Made by a program: the position numbers and the translations under genes | From: Rossellomorea marisflavi | GTDB lineage: Bacteria > Bacillota > Bacilli > Bacillales > Bacillaceae_B | Assembly: GCF_022170785.1 (NCBI RefSeq) | Contig: NZ_CP081870.1 | Location: 2,282,001 to 2,346,000 of the forward strand | DNA: 64,000 bases | Direction: 5' to 3' | Shown here: positions 1-8,431 of the stretch, piece after piece | How the letters are laid out: every line of letters starts with the position of its first letter | How positions within the stretch are numbered: the stretch's first letter is position 1 | The notes under the pieces: model-generated | What the model saw: the letters and a program-made list of their open reading frames with translations, nothing else | Told to the model about the DNA's origin: nothing | The model's database searches: none

Positions 1-46
1 GGTCCGGATCCCCTGGCCCGGCCCCAACTAAATATACTTTCCCCAT
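1..46 (-). CDS. sumT: Uroporphyrinogen-III C-methyltransferase, N-terminal fragment cut by the window edge
   Basis: Only the first 15 codons are inside the window. They read MGKVYLVGAGPGDPD, the characteristic start of SUMT/CobA enzymes, whose glycine-rich GAGPGDP loop binds S-adenosylmethionine. A strong ribosome binding site (AAGGAGG) sits just upstream of the ATG. The family methylates uroporphyrinogen III to precorrin-2, the first step toward siroheme, which is the cofactor of the sulfite reductase encoded upstream in the same operon. The context therefore fits siroheme supply for sulfate assimilation. The rest of the gene lies outside the window, so integrity cannot be judged. Confidence 0.85.
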   Translation of the reverse strand, partial: MGKVYLVGAGPGDPD

Positions 47-66
47 TGGATCTCCTCCTTCAGAGT

Positions 67-288
67 TTACTTTATGATGGTTTCCTTCTCATGGAGGACG
101 AATGCCGCTCCTCCTCCTCGCAATCTCCGTTTCTCATAAAGCGAAATATCCACGATCTCCGGTTTCTTAAGAAAATATTTCTCCAACTCGATCTCTACAA
201 GATCAAACGCTTTTTCATCAGAGTCTGCTGCGACAACGACAGGGGTGACAAATGTCGGAGTCGTTACTTCAAATCGGTAAAGATTCAT
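67..288 (-). CDS. DUF3906-like small protein of the sulfate assimilation operon
   Basis: This encodes a 73-residue soluble protein starting MNLYRFEV. The start was placed at this ATG because an AAAGGGG ribosome binding site lies 8 nt upstream, and an in-frame ATG 13 codons earlier has none. I recognise it as resembling the DUF3906 family of Bacillus. No catalytic motif is visible; it has an N-terminal beta-rich half, a central charged helix and a basic RGGG segment near residue 57. It sits between the ferredoxin-type sulfite reductase and sumT on the same strand with short gaps, so it is probably cotranscribed. A role in sulfite reduction or siroheme handling is inferred from position only. 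Confidence 0.7.
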   Translation of the reverse strand: MNLYRFEVTTPTFVTPVVVAADSDEKAFDLVEIELEKYFLKKPEIVDISLYEKRRLRGGGAAFVLHEKETIIK

Positions 289-301
289 CAATTCATCCCC
301 T

Positions 302-1912
302 TTATGCTTCCTGAAGCAACCCGTCAAGTGACTGCTGAAGATCGGCTGTGCCTACCCGATTTACGTAATCGAAGAAGGCTTCCCCTGGTTCCTTCGTATT
401 CTTGAAGTGGAGCAGGAGACCCTTCACCACATCGGATAGCTGTTCAGCTTCGACTTTCCCCTTCAGCTTTTCATTCAATGTCCCTCCATCTTGGAGTGTC
501 CCGCCTACATAAATTTCAAATGCCTCGATCATCTTTTTATCTTTTGTCCTCATCTTGATCCCCTGAAGACCGATATCGGCAATTTGTCTCTGCCCGCATG
601 AATTGGGACATCCGACCATATGCATGCGCACCGGCACATCAAGGCTCAGTTCACGATCCAGTTCATTGGCGATTCTTCTCATTCTCTCCTTCGTTTCGAC
701 GAGGGCAAGATTGCAATATTCGATTCCAGTGCAGGACACGGAATAGCCTATGAAGGATAACGGGCTTGTAGAGATCCTGTCGAATATTTTCTCTGCCAAC
801 AGGGCGTCCACATGCTCATCCGGGATGTTCGGGATGATGAGATTCTGTGAGTTGCAGTTTCGCATTTCACCGTTCCCGTACTTTTTCGATATCCTTGCAA
901 GCTCCAGCACTTCGTCGGAACTGAGTCTGCCCACCGGCACATTCAACCCCACGTAATTCAGCCCCTCTTGCTTTTGAGGCTTTACTCCGTAAAAGTAGCC
1001 TGCATTCCATCCCGTTACGGCATCTTCCCCACCATCAGGTAGCTCGACATACTCCAATAGTTTTTCCTTGAACTTTTCAGGTCCCCAGTCGGCAACGAGG
1101 AACTTCAAACGGGCGAGATGCCTCTTCTCCCTGTATCCAAAATCCCTGAAGATCGTGGTTACAGCAATCGTTACGTCCTTTACCTGATGAGGTTCGATGA
1201 ATACATCCAGCGTCTCGGCAAGGAATGGTCTGGCAGACAGTCCGCCACCAACCTTCAGGTGGAATCCTGCCACCTTCTTTCCATTAATGACCTTGGTGGC
1301 CGGAACGAAAGATGCACAGTTGATTTCAGCATTGGATGCATTGTTGATGTTCGAAGAGATGGAGAGCTTATATTTTCTCGGAAGATTTGAGAAATCTTCA
1401 TTGAGCTGGAAGAAGTCATACACTTCCTTCACGATTTCCCTTGTATCGAACAGTTCATCCGGATCGATACCTGTCAATGGATTACCGACGATATTCCTTG
1501 TAATGTCACCGCAAGCACCTGCGGAGGAAAGGCCGACTTTTTCAAGACGCTCGAAGATGTCGGGAATCTGTTCGATTTTCAGCCAGTGGAACTGGATTGC
1601 CTGTCGCGTCGTGATGTCATACACATCACGACCATACTCTTTACAGATGGCTGCAAGTTCGACGGCTTGATCATAGGTAAGGATGCCAGAAGGGACATTG
1701 ACCCTCATCATGAAATAACCATCTTCCTTTGGACGTTGCAAATACAATCCTGCCCATTTGAACTTATCCCACTCTTCCTTCGGGATCGAAGAAAATCCGT
1801 TTTTAGCATACTCAGGAATGTCCTCCAGTATGGTCAACCCATCGCGCTCAAGCTTCCATTGTTCGGTTTTGTTCAATTTCTCATTTTGTTCCCAGTGCTT
1901 CTGATAAGCCAT
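302..1912 (-). CDS. sir: Assimilatory sulfite reductase (ferredoxin-type siroheme enzyme)
   Basis: The 536-residue product belongs to the siroheme and [4Fe-4S] nitrite/sulfite reductase family, the single-subunit type that takes electrons from ferredoxin. The cluster-binding cysteines are visible as CTGIEYC around residue 395 and GCPNSCG around residue 437. The two-fold repeated ferrite-reductase half domains (LYLQRPKEDGYFMMRVN early, NVPVGRLSSDEVLELA later) are also present. The ATG was chosen because AAGGAG lies 8-9 nt upstream; a GTG three codons earlier is too close to that site. The operon context (cysH, sat, cysC) argues for sulfite rather than nitrite as substrate. B. subtilis uses the unrelated two-subunit CysJI for this step. 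Confidence 0.88.
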   Translation of the reverse strand: MAYQKHWEQNEKLNKTEQWKLERDGLTILEDIPEYAKNGFSSIPKEEWDKFKWAGLYLQRPKEDGYFMMRVNVPSGILTYDQAVELAAICKEYGRDVYDITTRQAIQFHWLKIEQIPDIFERLEKVGLSSAGACGDITRNIVGNPLTGIDPDELFDTREIVKEVYDFFQLNEDFSNLPRKYKLSISSNINNASNAEINCASFVPATKVINGKKVAGFHLKVGGGLSARPFLAETLDVFIEPHQVKDVTIAVTTIFRDFGYREKRHLARLKFLVADWGPEKFKEKLLEYVELPDGGEDAVTGWNAGYFYGVKPQKQEGLNYVGLNVPVGRLSSDEVLELARISKKYGNGEMRNCNSQNLIIPNIPDEHVDALLAEKIFDRISTSPLSFIGYSVSCTGIEYCNLALVETKERMRRIANELDRELSLDVPVRMHMVGCPNSCGQRQIADIGLQGIKMRTKDKKMIEAFEIYVGGTLQDGGTLNEKLKGKVEAEQLSDVVKGLLLHFKNTKEPGEAFFDYVNRVGTADLQQSLDGLLQEA

Positions 1913-1924
1913 GCTCTCCACTCC

Positions 1925-2515
1925 TTAGATCAATTGTTTTACTTGAAGATGATTCCAGATCTGTTCAACGCACTCGTCTATCGAATGTTCTTTTGTGTTC
2001 AACGTGATTTCAGGATTCTCCGGCTCCTCATAAGGGGCGCTGATCCCTGTGAAATTCGGGATCTCCTGATTCCTCGCTTTTTTGTATAACCCCTTTGGAT
2101 CTCTCTTTTCACACTCATCCAGTGGACAATGAACATAGACCTCGAGTAATTCTCCTTCTCCAACCAGGCTGCGGACCACTGCACGATCTTCCCTGTACGG
2201 TGATATGAAAGCCGTGAGGACAATTTGTCCGCTGTCCACGAATAGCTTCGACACTTCACCGATCCTGCGGATATTTTCTTTGCGGTCCTTTTCATTGAAG
2301 CCAAGATCTGCATTCAATCCATGGCGGACATTGTCCCCATCGAGTACATACACTTGCTTCCCTTCTTGGAATAGTCGATGGGACAGGGCGTTTGCAACCG
2401 ATGACTTCCCGGAGGCAGATAGCCCCGTGAACCAAAGGATGAAGCTGCCATGGCCATTTTTATTTCGGCGGTCTCCTTTTTTTACGGCACTTTCATGCCA
2501 GACGATATCAGACAT
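1925..2515 (-). CDS. cysC: Adenylylsulfate (APS) kinase
   Basis: The 196-residue protein phosphorylates adenosine 5'-phosphosulfate to PAPS using ATP. The P-loop GLSASGKS is at residues 31-38. It is followed by the family motifs [11 protein letters not shown] and FISPYREDR and by the substrate-binding segment [18 protein letters not shown]. Length is typical. It lies 12 nt upstream of the sulfite reductase start region and 12 nt downstream of sat, consistent with one transcript. Confidence 0.95.
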   Translation of the reverse strand: MSDIVWHESAVKKGDRRNKNGHGSFILWFTGLSASGKSSVANALSHRLFQEGKQVYVLDGDNVRHGLNADLGFNEKDRKENIRRIGEVSKLFVDSGQIVLTAFISPYREDRAVVRSLVGEGELLEVYVHCPLDECEKRDPKGLYKKARNQEIPNFTGISAPYEEPENPEITLNTKEHSIDECVEQIWNHLQVKQLI

Positions 2516-2527
2516 GATCTCTCCTCC

Positions 2528-3667
2528 TTACTGTGATCCTTCCTTCTTCAATCCTTCAATGAGCACGTTGATGACTTCCGGTCTTGAGAAGGTGCTTGGA
2601 GGGACTTCACCGGCCCTTAGCATACCGCGCACCTTCGTTCCCGACAGGATGACCCGGTCCTCTTTCCCGTGGGGACATGTTTTCGTCGTGGCCATTCCTT
2701 CACATTTCTGACAGTAGAAGCTGTGCTCGAATTTTAATGGTACGATGCCAATCTCATCCTCGTTAAACTGCTCAAAGATCTTCTGTGCATCATAGGTTCC
2801 GTAATAGTCCCCGACCCCGGCATGATCACGGCCCACGATGAAATGAGTGCAGCCATAGTTTTTCCTCACCAGCGCGTGGAAGATGGCTTCGCGAGGTCCT
2901 GCATACCGCATGGCTGCCGGGAATACCCCCAGGAACACACGGTCCTTAGGGTAATAGTTTTTGAGAAGGACTTCATAGCTTTCCATCCTGATCGAAGCCG
3001 AAATATCATCTGACTTCGTTTCTCCGACGAGGGGATTGAGGAATAAGGCATCCACTGTTTCTAGAGCCGTCTTTTGGATATATTCATGAGCTCTGTGAAC
3101 CGGGTTCCTGGTCTGGAATCCCACAATCGTCTTCCACCCTTTTTCATTGAATGCTGCTCTCGTCTCCACAGGATCGAATGTGTGAGCTTCGAAGGGTTTA
3201 TTCAAGCGCTTATGTAGGGTGATTTTCCCTCCCACATAGATGGGGCCACGGTGGAAAAGCTTTTTGACTCCGGGATGCTCAAGGTCTGTGGTTCCATAAA
3301 CGAGCAGCGCCTCTTTTTCTTTATCAGGGGTGAAGATTTCCTGTACATCGATCGATCCGTACGTTGTCCCGTCGTATACCAGCCTGCTTTTACTCCCGAT
3401 CGTTAAGCGATCTGCAACCTCCTGCTCCACCGGCAGGGTGATCGGGATGCTCCAGACGGTCCCATCGGCAAGTCTCAGATTCTCGACAACACTCTTATAA
3501 TCGGCTTCTTGCAGGAAGCCATTTATGGGACTGTATCCTCCTATCGCGATCAATTCGAGATCGCTCAATGAAATCTCATCGAGGGGAATCTCCGTCTTGA
3601 TGGTCTCCACTTCCTCTTCAGGTGCATATGATCGTACCAGTGTTCCTCCATGTGGTTCTAAACTCAT
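2528..3667 (-). CDS. sat: Sulfate adenylyltransferase (ATP sulfurylase)
   Basis: This 379-residue enzyme makes APS from ATP and sulfate, the activating step of assimilation. The nucleotide-binding motif [12 protein letters not shown] is near residue 186 and GRDHAGVG near residue 281, as in dissimilatory-type and Bacillus ATP sulfurylases. A cysteine set (CQKC followed by CPHG) near residues 319-334 resembles the zinc site of related enzymes. The start at MSLEPHGG has AGGAGG upstream; a longer reading frame begins 15 codons earlier without a ribosome site and would overlap the permease gene. Context is the cysH operon. Confidence 0.95.
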   Translation of the reverse strand: MSLEPHGGTLVRSYAPEEEVETIKTEIPLDEISLSDLELIAIGGYSPINGFLQEADYKSVVENLRLADGTVWSIPITLPVEQEVADRLTIGSKSRLVYDGTTYGSIDVQEIFTPDKEKEALLVYGTTDLEHPGVKKLFHRGPIYVGGKITLHKRLNKPFEAHTFDPVETRAAFNEKGWKTIVGFQTRNPVHRAHEYIQKTALETVDALFLNPLVGETKSDDISASIRMESYEVLLKNYYPKDRVFLGVFPAAMRYAGPREAIFHALVRKNYGCTHFIVGRDHAGVGDYYGTYDAQKIFEQFNEDEIGIVPLKFEHSFYCQKCEGMATTKTCPHGKEDRVILSGTKVRGMLRAGEVPPSTFSRPEVINVLIEGLKKEGSQ

Positions 3668-3689
3668 TATGTTTCCTCCTTCAATACAA

Positions 3690-4754
3690 TCAGATTCCTC
3701 CACCATCTTCATGAACGGCCCGTTTTTCTTTTCGGATCGCCTTCATCAAGGATAATGCCCCTATCGTCGCGATCATGACCGAAACGGGAATGATGATGGA
3801 ATAAATGTCATAATCAACCAACAGTTTTACAAGGAAATAAGAAATGCTCAATGACACAAGCGGTGAAACAATCCAAATTTTCACGATTTTCTTCACAATA
3901 TCACTCTGGATGACTTCCCTTCCATTCCTCGCGGTTCCGAGTCCTATAATGGAAGAAGACGTCACCTGGACCAGTGGAACGGGAAGCCCGAAAATCGAAC
4001 TGGTGATCACCAAGCCTGCACCGACGCTAGAAATGAGGATCCCTTCAGGCTTTGAAAACCTCGTAATCTTCTTTCCGTTCGTTTCGACTACTTTGGCACC
4101 CAACAGAAGCGCGCCTACTGCCACAAACGCTCCACCAAGCCAAACGGCCGGTCCCGCCTTCAGCATTCCGGCCCCCACCAGTGGCCCCACGGCATTGGCT
4201 ACATTGTTCATGCCTGCTGAGAAGGCCTCCAGGAAGCCCGCGAGTATCAAAACGTACCCGATCCATGTATGATTGAATGTCCATCCCCGCTTTTCTAGCC
4301 CATATAGCCCTTTGGCCAGCAACCATGTAAGAATGAACGCCGTGAACGGGACAATCACCCAGAACACCATGATGGTGAACAGGGATTTTATGAATAGAAC
4401 CTGATATGCTACACCCACTCCGACTACGGCACCGACTGTCACCTCACTTGTCGAAAGGGGAATGCCCATCAGGTTGGCGATGAAAAGCGAACAGGTAGCC
4501 GATATAAGAATGATGATCACTAACTTCGATGTCAGGATGCTCGATGGAATGATTCCCGACCCGATGGTCTTGACCACCTCACCACCTCCGAGGACTGCAC
4601 CGGCAAGGACCCCGATGGAACAGATGACAAGGGCAACTTTCATTTTCTTGATGGCACCCGATCCGTAAGCGACCCCCATTGTCGCAGCCGCACCGCTTGC
4701 CCCGATATTCATGGCAAAGAATAAGCTGATGATAATGGCGATGATTTCCAGCAT
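3690..4754 (-). CDS. cysP: Sulfate permease of the PiT family
   Basis: The 354-residue integral membrane protein has about ten hydrophobic segments. It also has the duplicated PiT signature, seen as the N-terminal [13 protein letters not shown] segment and its repeat [13 protein letters not shown] in the second half. PiT proteins usually carry phosphate, but the B. subtilis homologue CysP of the same length and operon position is a sulfate transporter. The placement between cysH and sat makes sulfate the likely substrate. The ATG is preceded by AGGAGGG. Confidence 0.88.
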   Translation of the reverse strand: MLEIIAIIISLFFAMNIGASGAAATMGVAYGSGAIKKMKVALVICSIGVLAGAVLGGGEVVKTIGSGIIPSSILTSKLVIIILISATCSLFIANLMGIPLSTSEVTVGAVVGVGVAYQVLFIKSLFTIMVFWVIVPFTAFILTWLLAKGLYGLEKRGWTFNHTWIGYVLILAGFLEAFSAGMNNVANAVGPLVGAGMLKAGPAVWLGGAFVAVGALLLGAKVVETNGKKITRFSKPEGILISSVGAGLVITSSIFGLPVPLVQVTSSSIIGLGTARNGREVIQSDIVKKIVKIWIVSPLVSLSISYFLVKLLVDYDIYSIIIPVSVMIATIGALSLMKAIRKEKRAVHEDGGGI

Positions 4755-4764
4755 GTCTGCCCTC

Positions 4765-5463
4765 CTAGTGTAGCCCGCATTCCGTCTTGCCTTTGCCTGT
4801 CCATCTGCCCGATCTCAAATCATTCATATCGTATGCAGGGGCCGTACAATGGAAGCATCCGATGCTCGGGTAGCCTTTATCATGCAGCTCATTATATGGA
4901 AGGGAGTGTTTATGGACATATCTCCATACATCCTTCCATGTCCAGTGGATCAGTGGACAGATCTTGACGGACTTGAACTTGTCATCTTTATTGATGAACT
5001 GTGTATCTTTCCGCGTCGGTGACTGCTCGCGCCTAAGACCTGAAATCCAGGCATCCCCTCCTGAAAGCACCTCTTTCAGCGGATCGAGCTTCCTGATCTG
5101 ACAACACTGATTCGGCTGTGTTTCCCATAATCGATCCCCGAATTGAGCTGCTTGTTCCTCAAGGGAGAGCGCGGGTTTTTTCATCTCGATTTGAAGGGAA
5201 GGGTACTTTTCTTGTACCTTTTTGATTGTTTCGTACGTCTCCTTGAAATGTACATCTGTATCCAGGAAGACGATGTTTGCATGGGGATTCACCTTGTAGA
5301 TGAGGTCGATCAGGACCATTCCCTCGACCCCGAAGCTGCATGCGTACACAATCCTGTCACCATAATGCTCATATGCCCACTCCAATACGTTTAGAGCCCC
5401 TTTATAGGTGGGATCAACCTCGAAGTCCTGATCATGTTCTTTCCAATTTTCGTGTGTCAACAC
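4765..5463 (-). CDS. cysH: Phosphoadenylyl/adenylyl-sulfate reductase (iron-sulfur type)
   Basis: The 232-residue product reduces PAPS or APS to sulfite with thioredoxin. It has the PP-loop start YACSFGVEG, the paired cysteines NQCCQIRKL around residue 120 and GCFHC around residue 205, and the C-terminal catalytic ECGLH. The CC and CxxC pairs are the ligands of the [4Fe-4S] cluster found in Bacillus CysH. I place the start at the GTG beginning VLTHENW because it aligns with the known B. subtilis N terminus and has GGTGATC just upstream. A longer frame from an upstream ATG would begin inside the terminator hairpin. Confidence 0.92.
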   Translation of the reverse strand: MLTHENWKEHDQDFEVDPTYKGALNVLEWAYEHYGDRIVYACSFGVEGMVLIDLIYKVNPHANIVFLDTDVHFKETYETIKKVQEKYPSLQIEMKKPALSLEEQAAQFGDRLWETQPNQCCQIRKLDPLKEVLSGGDAWISGLRREQSPTRKDTQFINKDDKFKSVKICPLIHWTWKDVWRYVHKHSLPYNELHDKGYPSIGCFHCTAPAYDMNDLRSGRWTGKGKTECGLH

Positions 5464-5489
5464 GTTGATCACCGCTTTCCTCATGCCCA

Positions 5490-5540
5490 AAAGAAAAAGG
5501 CATTCATGCACAGGAAAATAAATCCTGCAGATGAATGCCT
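5490..5540 (-). terminator. Intrinsic terminator or attenuator between yezD and cysH
   Basis: On the minus strand a 17-nt arm beginning AGGCATTCAT pairs with one ending ATGAATGCCT. This gives 10 perfect pairs, one mismatch and six more pairs including wobbles. A T-rich tract (TTTTTCTTTT) follows immediately. It lies about 25 nt before the cysH start, so transcripts reaching cysH must read through it. Confidence 0.8.
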
Positions 5541-5562
5541 CTAGTTTTTCTAGTCAGCATGA

Positions 5563-5715
5563 TTATTTGATTCGTACTTTCTCATTCCGCTCTAATTGAA
5601 TGACTTTACCATTTTGCACCACGATCGTGATGGAACCGAAGTCCATGTTTTCAAGCATTGAATTGATCGTATCCATCCATCCCGCCACATCTTCCTGTTT
5701 ATCCTTCTTGTTCAT
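5563..5715 (-). CDS. yezD: YezD family small protein (DUF2292)
   Basis: The 50-residue product contains the family core FGSITIVVQNGKVIQLERNEKVR, written here only as the pieces FGSITIVVQNG and QLERNEK. YezD proteins are tiny, of unknown biochemical function, and are commonly found first in S-box-controlled sulfur operons of Bacilli. The start was chosen because GGGGGAAG lies just upstream of MNKKDKQ. An earlier in-frame ATG would fall in the riboswitch terminator. It is the first gene after the SAM riboswitch and leads into cysH. Confidence 0.85.
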   Translation of the reverse strand: MNKKDKQEDVAGWMDTINSMLENMDFGSITIVVQNGKVIQLERNEKVRIK

Positions 5716-5750
5716 CGACTTCCCCCCGGTTTCAACATCTGGGTCCATGG

Positions 5751-5781
5751 AAAAACAGCCCCCCATTTCGGAAAGCTGTTC
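5751..5781 (-). terminator. Rho-independent terminator of the SAM riboswitch
   Basis: On the minus strand AACAGCTTTCC pairs with the following GGGGGGCTGTT across a short GAAAT loop, and a run of T residues follows. It sits directly downstream of the S-box aptamer, as expected for a transcription-terminating riboswitch. Confidence 0.8.
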
Positions 5782-5792
5782 AGGTATCGAAC

Positions 5793-5893
5793 CTTATCTT
5801 CCAAAATGAGTCCCATTTTGCTGGAGTTAGCACCTTACAATACGTAGGTTGCCGGGTTTCATCGGGCCAGTTCCCTCCACCGCTCTGGATAAG
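5793..5893 (-). ncRNA. SAM riboswitch (S-box) controlling the sulfate assimilation operon
   Basis: The minus-strand sequence matches the S-box consensus. The P1 arms CTTATC and GATAAG enclose the region, followed by AGAGCGGTGGAGGGA, then GGCCCGATGAAACCCGGCAA, then the P3/P4 region. S-box RNAs bind S-adenosylmethionine and terminate transcription when it is abundant. The terminator lies directly downstream and yezD-cysH follow. Expression of the whole sulfur operon should therefore rise when SAM (methionine) is scarce. Confidence 0.95.
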
Positions 5894-5916
5894 TGATATT
5901 CATTTGAATAATTAAA

Positions 5917-5944
5917 ATGATAACAGATAATTGAGATAAGTCAA
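5917..5944 (-). promoter_or_regulatory. Sigma-A-type promoter of the sulfur operon
   Basis: TTGACT and TATCAT hexamers are separated by 16 nt on the minus strand, about 25 nt before the S-box P1 helix. Spacing and position fit the start of the riboswitch transcript. Confidence 0.65.
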
Positions 5945-6109
5945 TCCGACTTTTTTGATAGGAATAATGAAATTGAACTATTTTTCACAAATTTGTTTCT
6001 TCCATGCCCTTAACTCAAGGTATTCACAGAATTTCGTTTCAACCACCTTTTTTTGTTGATGGGCTTATCCAAATTTATTCATCTTGAAGTATAAGTGTAC
6101 ACCCGTGAA

Positions 6110-6150
6110 CCACAAAAAAATCGCGATCATAGAATCACGATTTTTTGTGG
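6110..6150. terminator. Bidirectional intrinsic terminator
   Basis: CCACAAAAAAATCG is repeated inverted as CGATTTTTTGTGG around a short loop, so each strand has a stem with a U-rich side. It ends the SDR gene on the minus strand. Confidence 0.6.
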
Positions 6151-6160
6151 AGGAGGTTTT

Positions 6161-6913
6161 TCAGGAAGCCGGCCCACCTGATACATAAAGGATCTGTCCG
6201 TTCACGTATGATGAGCGCTCATCTGCAAAGAAGGCAACTGCATTGGCGACATCTTCTGGCTGACCGCTTCGCCTGGCCGGTATTTGTCTGATGCTCATGC
6301 TGACGAATTCTTCAAACGGCATCCCGATCCGCTTGGCGGTCTGTCGCGTCATATCGCTTTCAATGAATCCAGGAGCCACGGCATTCACGGTGATTCCGTA
6401 TGGACCCAGTTCAACGGCAAGCGTCTTCGTCAATCCCTGAAGACCAGCTTTGGCAGTCGAGTAATTCGCCTGCCCCCGGTTGCCCAATGCAGACGTGGAT
6501 GATAGGTTGATGATCCTCCCATGCTTTTGATGAACCATGAAGGTCTGGACCTCCCTCGACATCAGGAACGCCCCTTTCAGGTGAACGTCCATGACTGTAT
6601 CCCAGTCGCTGTCGGACATTTTAAAAAGGAGATTGTCCCGGATGACGCCTGCATTGTTCACAAGGATGTCGATCCGTCCGAAGCGCTCAACTGTCTCCTC
6701 CACAGCTTTCTTCACCTCCTCGGGTCGGGATATATCCGTGATCCTTGTAAACGGTTCATACCCTTGTGCCCCTTCAAGCATCAATCCTAGTGCTTCTTCA
6801 TCCGTATCTAGCACTGCGATCTGATGGCCCTCATGAGCAAGCCTTTCCACAACAGCCTTCCCGATCCCTTTAGCTCCACCGGTAACGACTGCCACCCTTT
6901 TTATATTCGTCAC
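6161..6913 (-). CDS. Short-chain dehydrogenase/reductase, FabG-like (3-oxoacyl reductase type)
   Basis: The 250-residue protein is a classical SDR. It has the NAD(P)-binding TGGAKGIG at residues 11-18, NNAG near residue 88, the catalytic serine in the NLSSTSA strand, and YSTAK near residue 153. Similarity is greatest to 3-oxoacyl-ACP/acetoacetyl-CoA reductases. It is a single-gene unit ending in a terminator. An 18-nt palindrome resembling the B. subtilis FadR operator overlaps the predicted transcription start, which points to beta-oxidation or another acyl-CoA role rather than core fatty acid synthesis. Exact substrate is unknown. Confidence 0.85.
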   Translation of the reverse strand: MTNIKRVAVVTGGAKGIGKAVVERLAHEGHQIAVLDTDEEALGLMLEGAQGYEPFTRITDISRPEEVKKAVEETVERFGRIDILVNNAGVIRDNLLFKMSDSDWDTVMDVHLKGAFLMSREVQTFMVHQKHGRIINLSSTSALGNRGQANYSTAKAGLQGLTKTLAVELGPYGITVNAVAPGFIESDMTRQTAKRIGMPFEEFVSMSIRQIPARRSGQPEDVANAVAFFADERSSYVNGQILYVSGGPAS

Positions 6914-6932
6914 GTTCTATTCACTCCTTACA

Positions 6933-6950
6933 TGAATGGTTGTTCATTCA
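6933..6950. promoter_or_regulatory. FadR-like operator palindrome
   Basis: TGAATG and CATTCA arms flank a six-base centre (GTTGTT). The B. subtilis FadR (YsiA) site is TGAATGANTANTCATTCA; both outer arms match exactly and the centre matches partly. It lies between the -10 hexamer and the ribosome binding site of the SDR gene. Confidence 0.6.
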
Positions 6951-6959
6951 GTAGGTTGC

Positions 6960-6987
6960 ATCGTACAACAACCTCTCCTAGTAACAA
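6960..6987 (-). promoter_or_regulatory. Probable promoter of the SDR gene
   Basis: TTGTTA and TACGAT are spaced 16 nt apart on the minus strand, with the FadR-like palindrome about ten bases downstream of the -10 hexamer. Confidence 0.5.
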
Positions 6988-7093
6988 TTCGGCAAACCAC
7001 GGAAAATTCCTGCCCATAACCGGTTGTAGACACACATGCTAAGGAGGTGTAAGAGTCACGAAGGTCCTTTTCAATCGATAGGTGAACACAACA

Positions 7094-7127
7094 AGAGCCC
7101 GGATCACCGCTGGGCTTTCCGGGCTCT
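7094..7127 (-). terminator. Stem-loop after ilvA
   Basis: AGAGCCCGG is inverted as CCGGGCTCT, with TTGTTGTGTT following on the minus strand. It is a GC-rich stem just past the ilvA stop, though its U-tract is poor. Confidence 0.55.
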
Positions 7128-7131
7128 GTTA

Positions 7132-8400
7132 TCACACCAATAATTGAAACAGCGTCTTATCCTGATTGACACATTGATAGGCAAATCCCTTTTGGTTCAT
7201 CCTGTCCAAGAGCCCAGGATAATCCTCACGATGCTTGAGTTCGATCCCTACAAGGGCGGGTCCGCTCTCTTTATTGTTCTTCTTCGTGTACTCAAAGCGG
7301 TTGATATCATCATGTGGACCAAGAACCTCATCCAAGAACTCCCTGAGTGCTCCGGCCCTTTGGGGAAAATGGACGATGAAATAATGCTGCAGTCCTTCAA
7401 AGATCATTGAACGCTCCTTGATTTCCTGCATCCGTCCGATGTCATTATTGCCACCACTCACGACACATACCACGTTTTTCCCCTTGATCTGATCGGCATA
7501 CTGATCGAGGGCTGCGAGGGAGAGGGAACCTGTAGGCTCCGCAACGATCGCATTGCGATTATAGAGTTCCAGAAGGGTGGAACATACCTTACCCTCAGGG
7601 ACCACCAGCAAATCATCGAGGACTTCCCGGCAAATTGTGTAGGTGATCTCCCCTACGTTTTTAACGGCTGCACCATCCACAAATGGATCGATCTCTGAAA
7701 GGGTGACATGCTTTCCTTGGGTCAGGCACTCATTCATTCCGGCAGCGCCCGATGGTTCAGCGCCGATCACCTTCGTATCAGGCGAAACGCTCTTCAGGAA
7801 CGTCCCCATTCCCGCAGCCAACCCACCTCCACCGACGGGAACGAAGAGATAGTCGATCTGTTCCTCACAGTCATTGAGGATTTCCACTGCCACAGTTCCT
7901 TGTCCGGCAATCACATCTTCATTATCGTAGGGATGAATGAACGTCCGGTTTTCTTCTTCGCTGCATAGAATGGCTTTTTCATAAGCATCATCGAATGTAT
8001 CACCTGTCAAGACGACTTCCACATACTCCCCTCCGAAGAACTTTACTTGGTCCACTTTTTGCTTCGGGGTCGTAGTCGGCATGAAGATCTTCCCGCGGCT
8101 TTGCAGCAGGTGACAGGAATGGGCGACACCCTGGGCATGGTTTCCTGCGCTCGCGCAGGCGATCCCGTTTTGAAGTTCCTTTTGGGTAAGTTTTTTGATT
8201 CGGTTATAGGCACCCCTGATTTTAAACGAACGTACGACTTGAAGATCTTCCCTCTTCAAATATACGTTACACCCGTACTTATCTGATAACAGGGGATTGA
8301 ACTGCAAAGGTGTGTGAAGCACTACGTCTTTGATGCGCTGATTGGCAATCATGATATCCTCCACCAATACGGTTCGGCTCTTTTCCTGTGTATGATCCAT
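7132..8400 (-). CDS. ilvA: Threonine ammonia-lyase (threonine dehydratase), biosynthetic
   Basis: The 422-residue enzyme deaminates threonine to 2-oxobutanoate, the committed step of isoleucine synthesis. The PLP lysine is K60 in SFKIRGAYN. SAGNHAQG is near residue 84 and the glycine-rich phosphate loop GGGGLAAG near residue 188. A single C-terminal ACT-like regulatory domain begins at about residue 335, which fits Bacillus IlvA in length and architecture. AAAGGAAGAG precedes the ATG. The gene stands alone behind an isoleucine-type T-box leader, so it should be induced when tRNA-Ile is uncharged. Confidence 0.95.
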   Translation of the reverse strand: MDHTQEKSRTVLVEDIMIANQRIKDVVLHTPLQFNPLLSDKYGCNVYLKREDLQVVRSFKIRGAYNRIKKLTQKELQNGIACASAGNHAQGVAHSCHLLQSRGKIFMPTTTPKQKVDQVKFFGGEYVEVVLTGDTFDDAYEKAILCSEEENRTFIHPYDNEDVIAGQGTVAVEILNDCEEQIDYLFVPVGGGGLAAGMGTFLKSVSPDTKVIGAEPSGAAGMNECLTQGKHVTLSEIDPFVDGAAVKNVGEITYTICREVLDDLLVVPEGKVCSTLLELYNRNAIVAEPTGSLSLAALDQYADQIKGKNVVCVVSGGNNDIGRMQEIKERSMIFEGLQHYFIVHFPQRAGALREFLDEVLGPHDDINRFEYTKKNNKESGPALVGIELKHREDYPGLLDRMNQKGFAYQCVNQDKTLFQLLV

Positions 8401-8431
8401 GCTTCTCTTCCTTTCTATTGCTTTTTAACAC

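Noticed and set aside
1197-1670. Long plus-strand open frame opposite the sulfite reductase gene
   Set aside because: It mirrors the codon structure of the real gene on the other strand, and no ribosome site or family match is seen. Similar antisense frames opposite sat, ilvA, tenI, desK, gerA and btu genes were discarded for the same reason.
6944-7135. Open frame between ilvA and the SDR gene on the minus strand
   Set aside because: It spans the ilvA stem-loop and the SDR promoter, and its composition is not protein-like.
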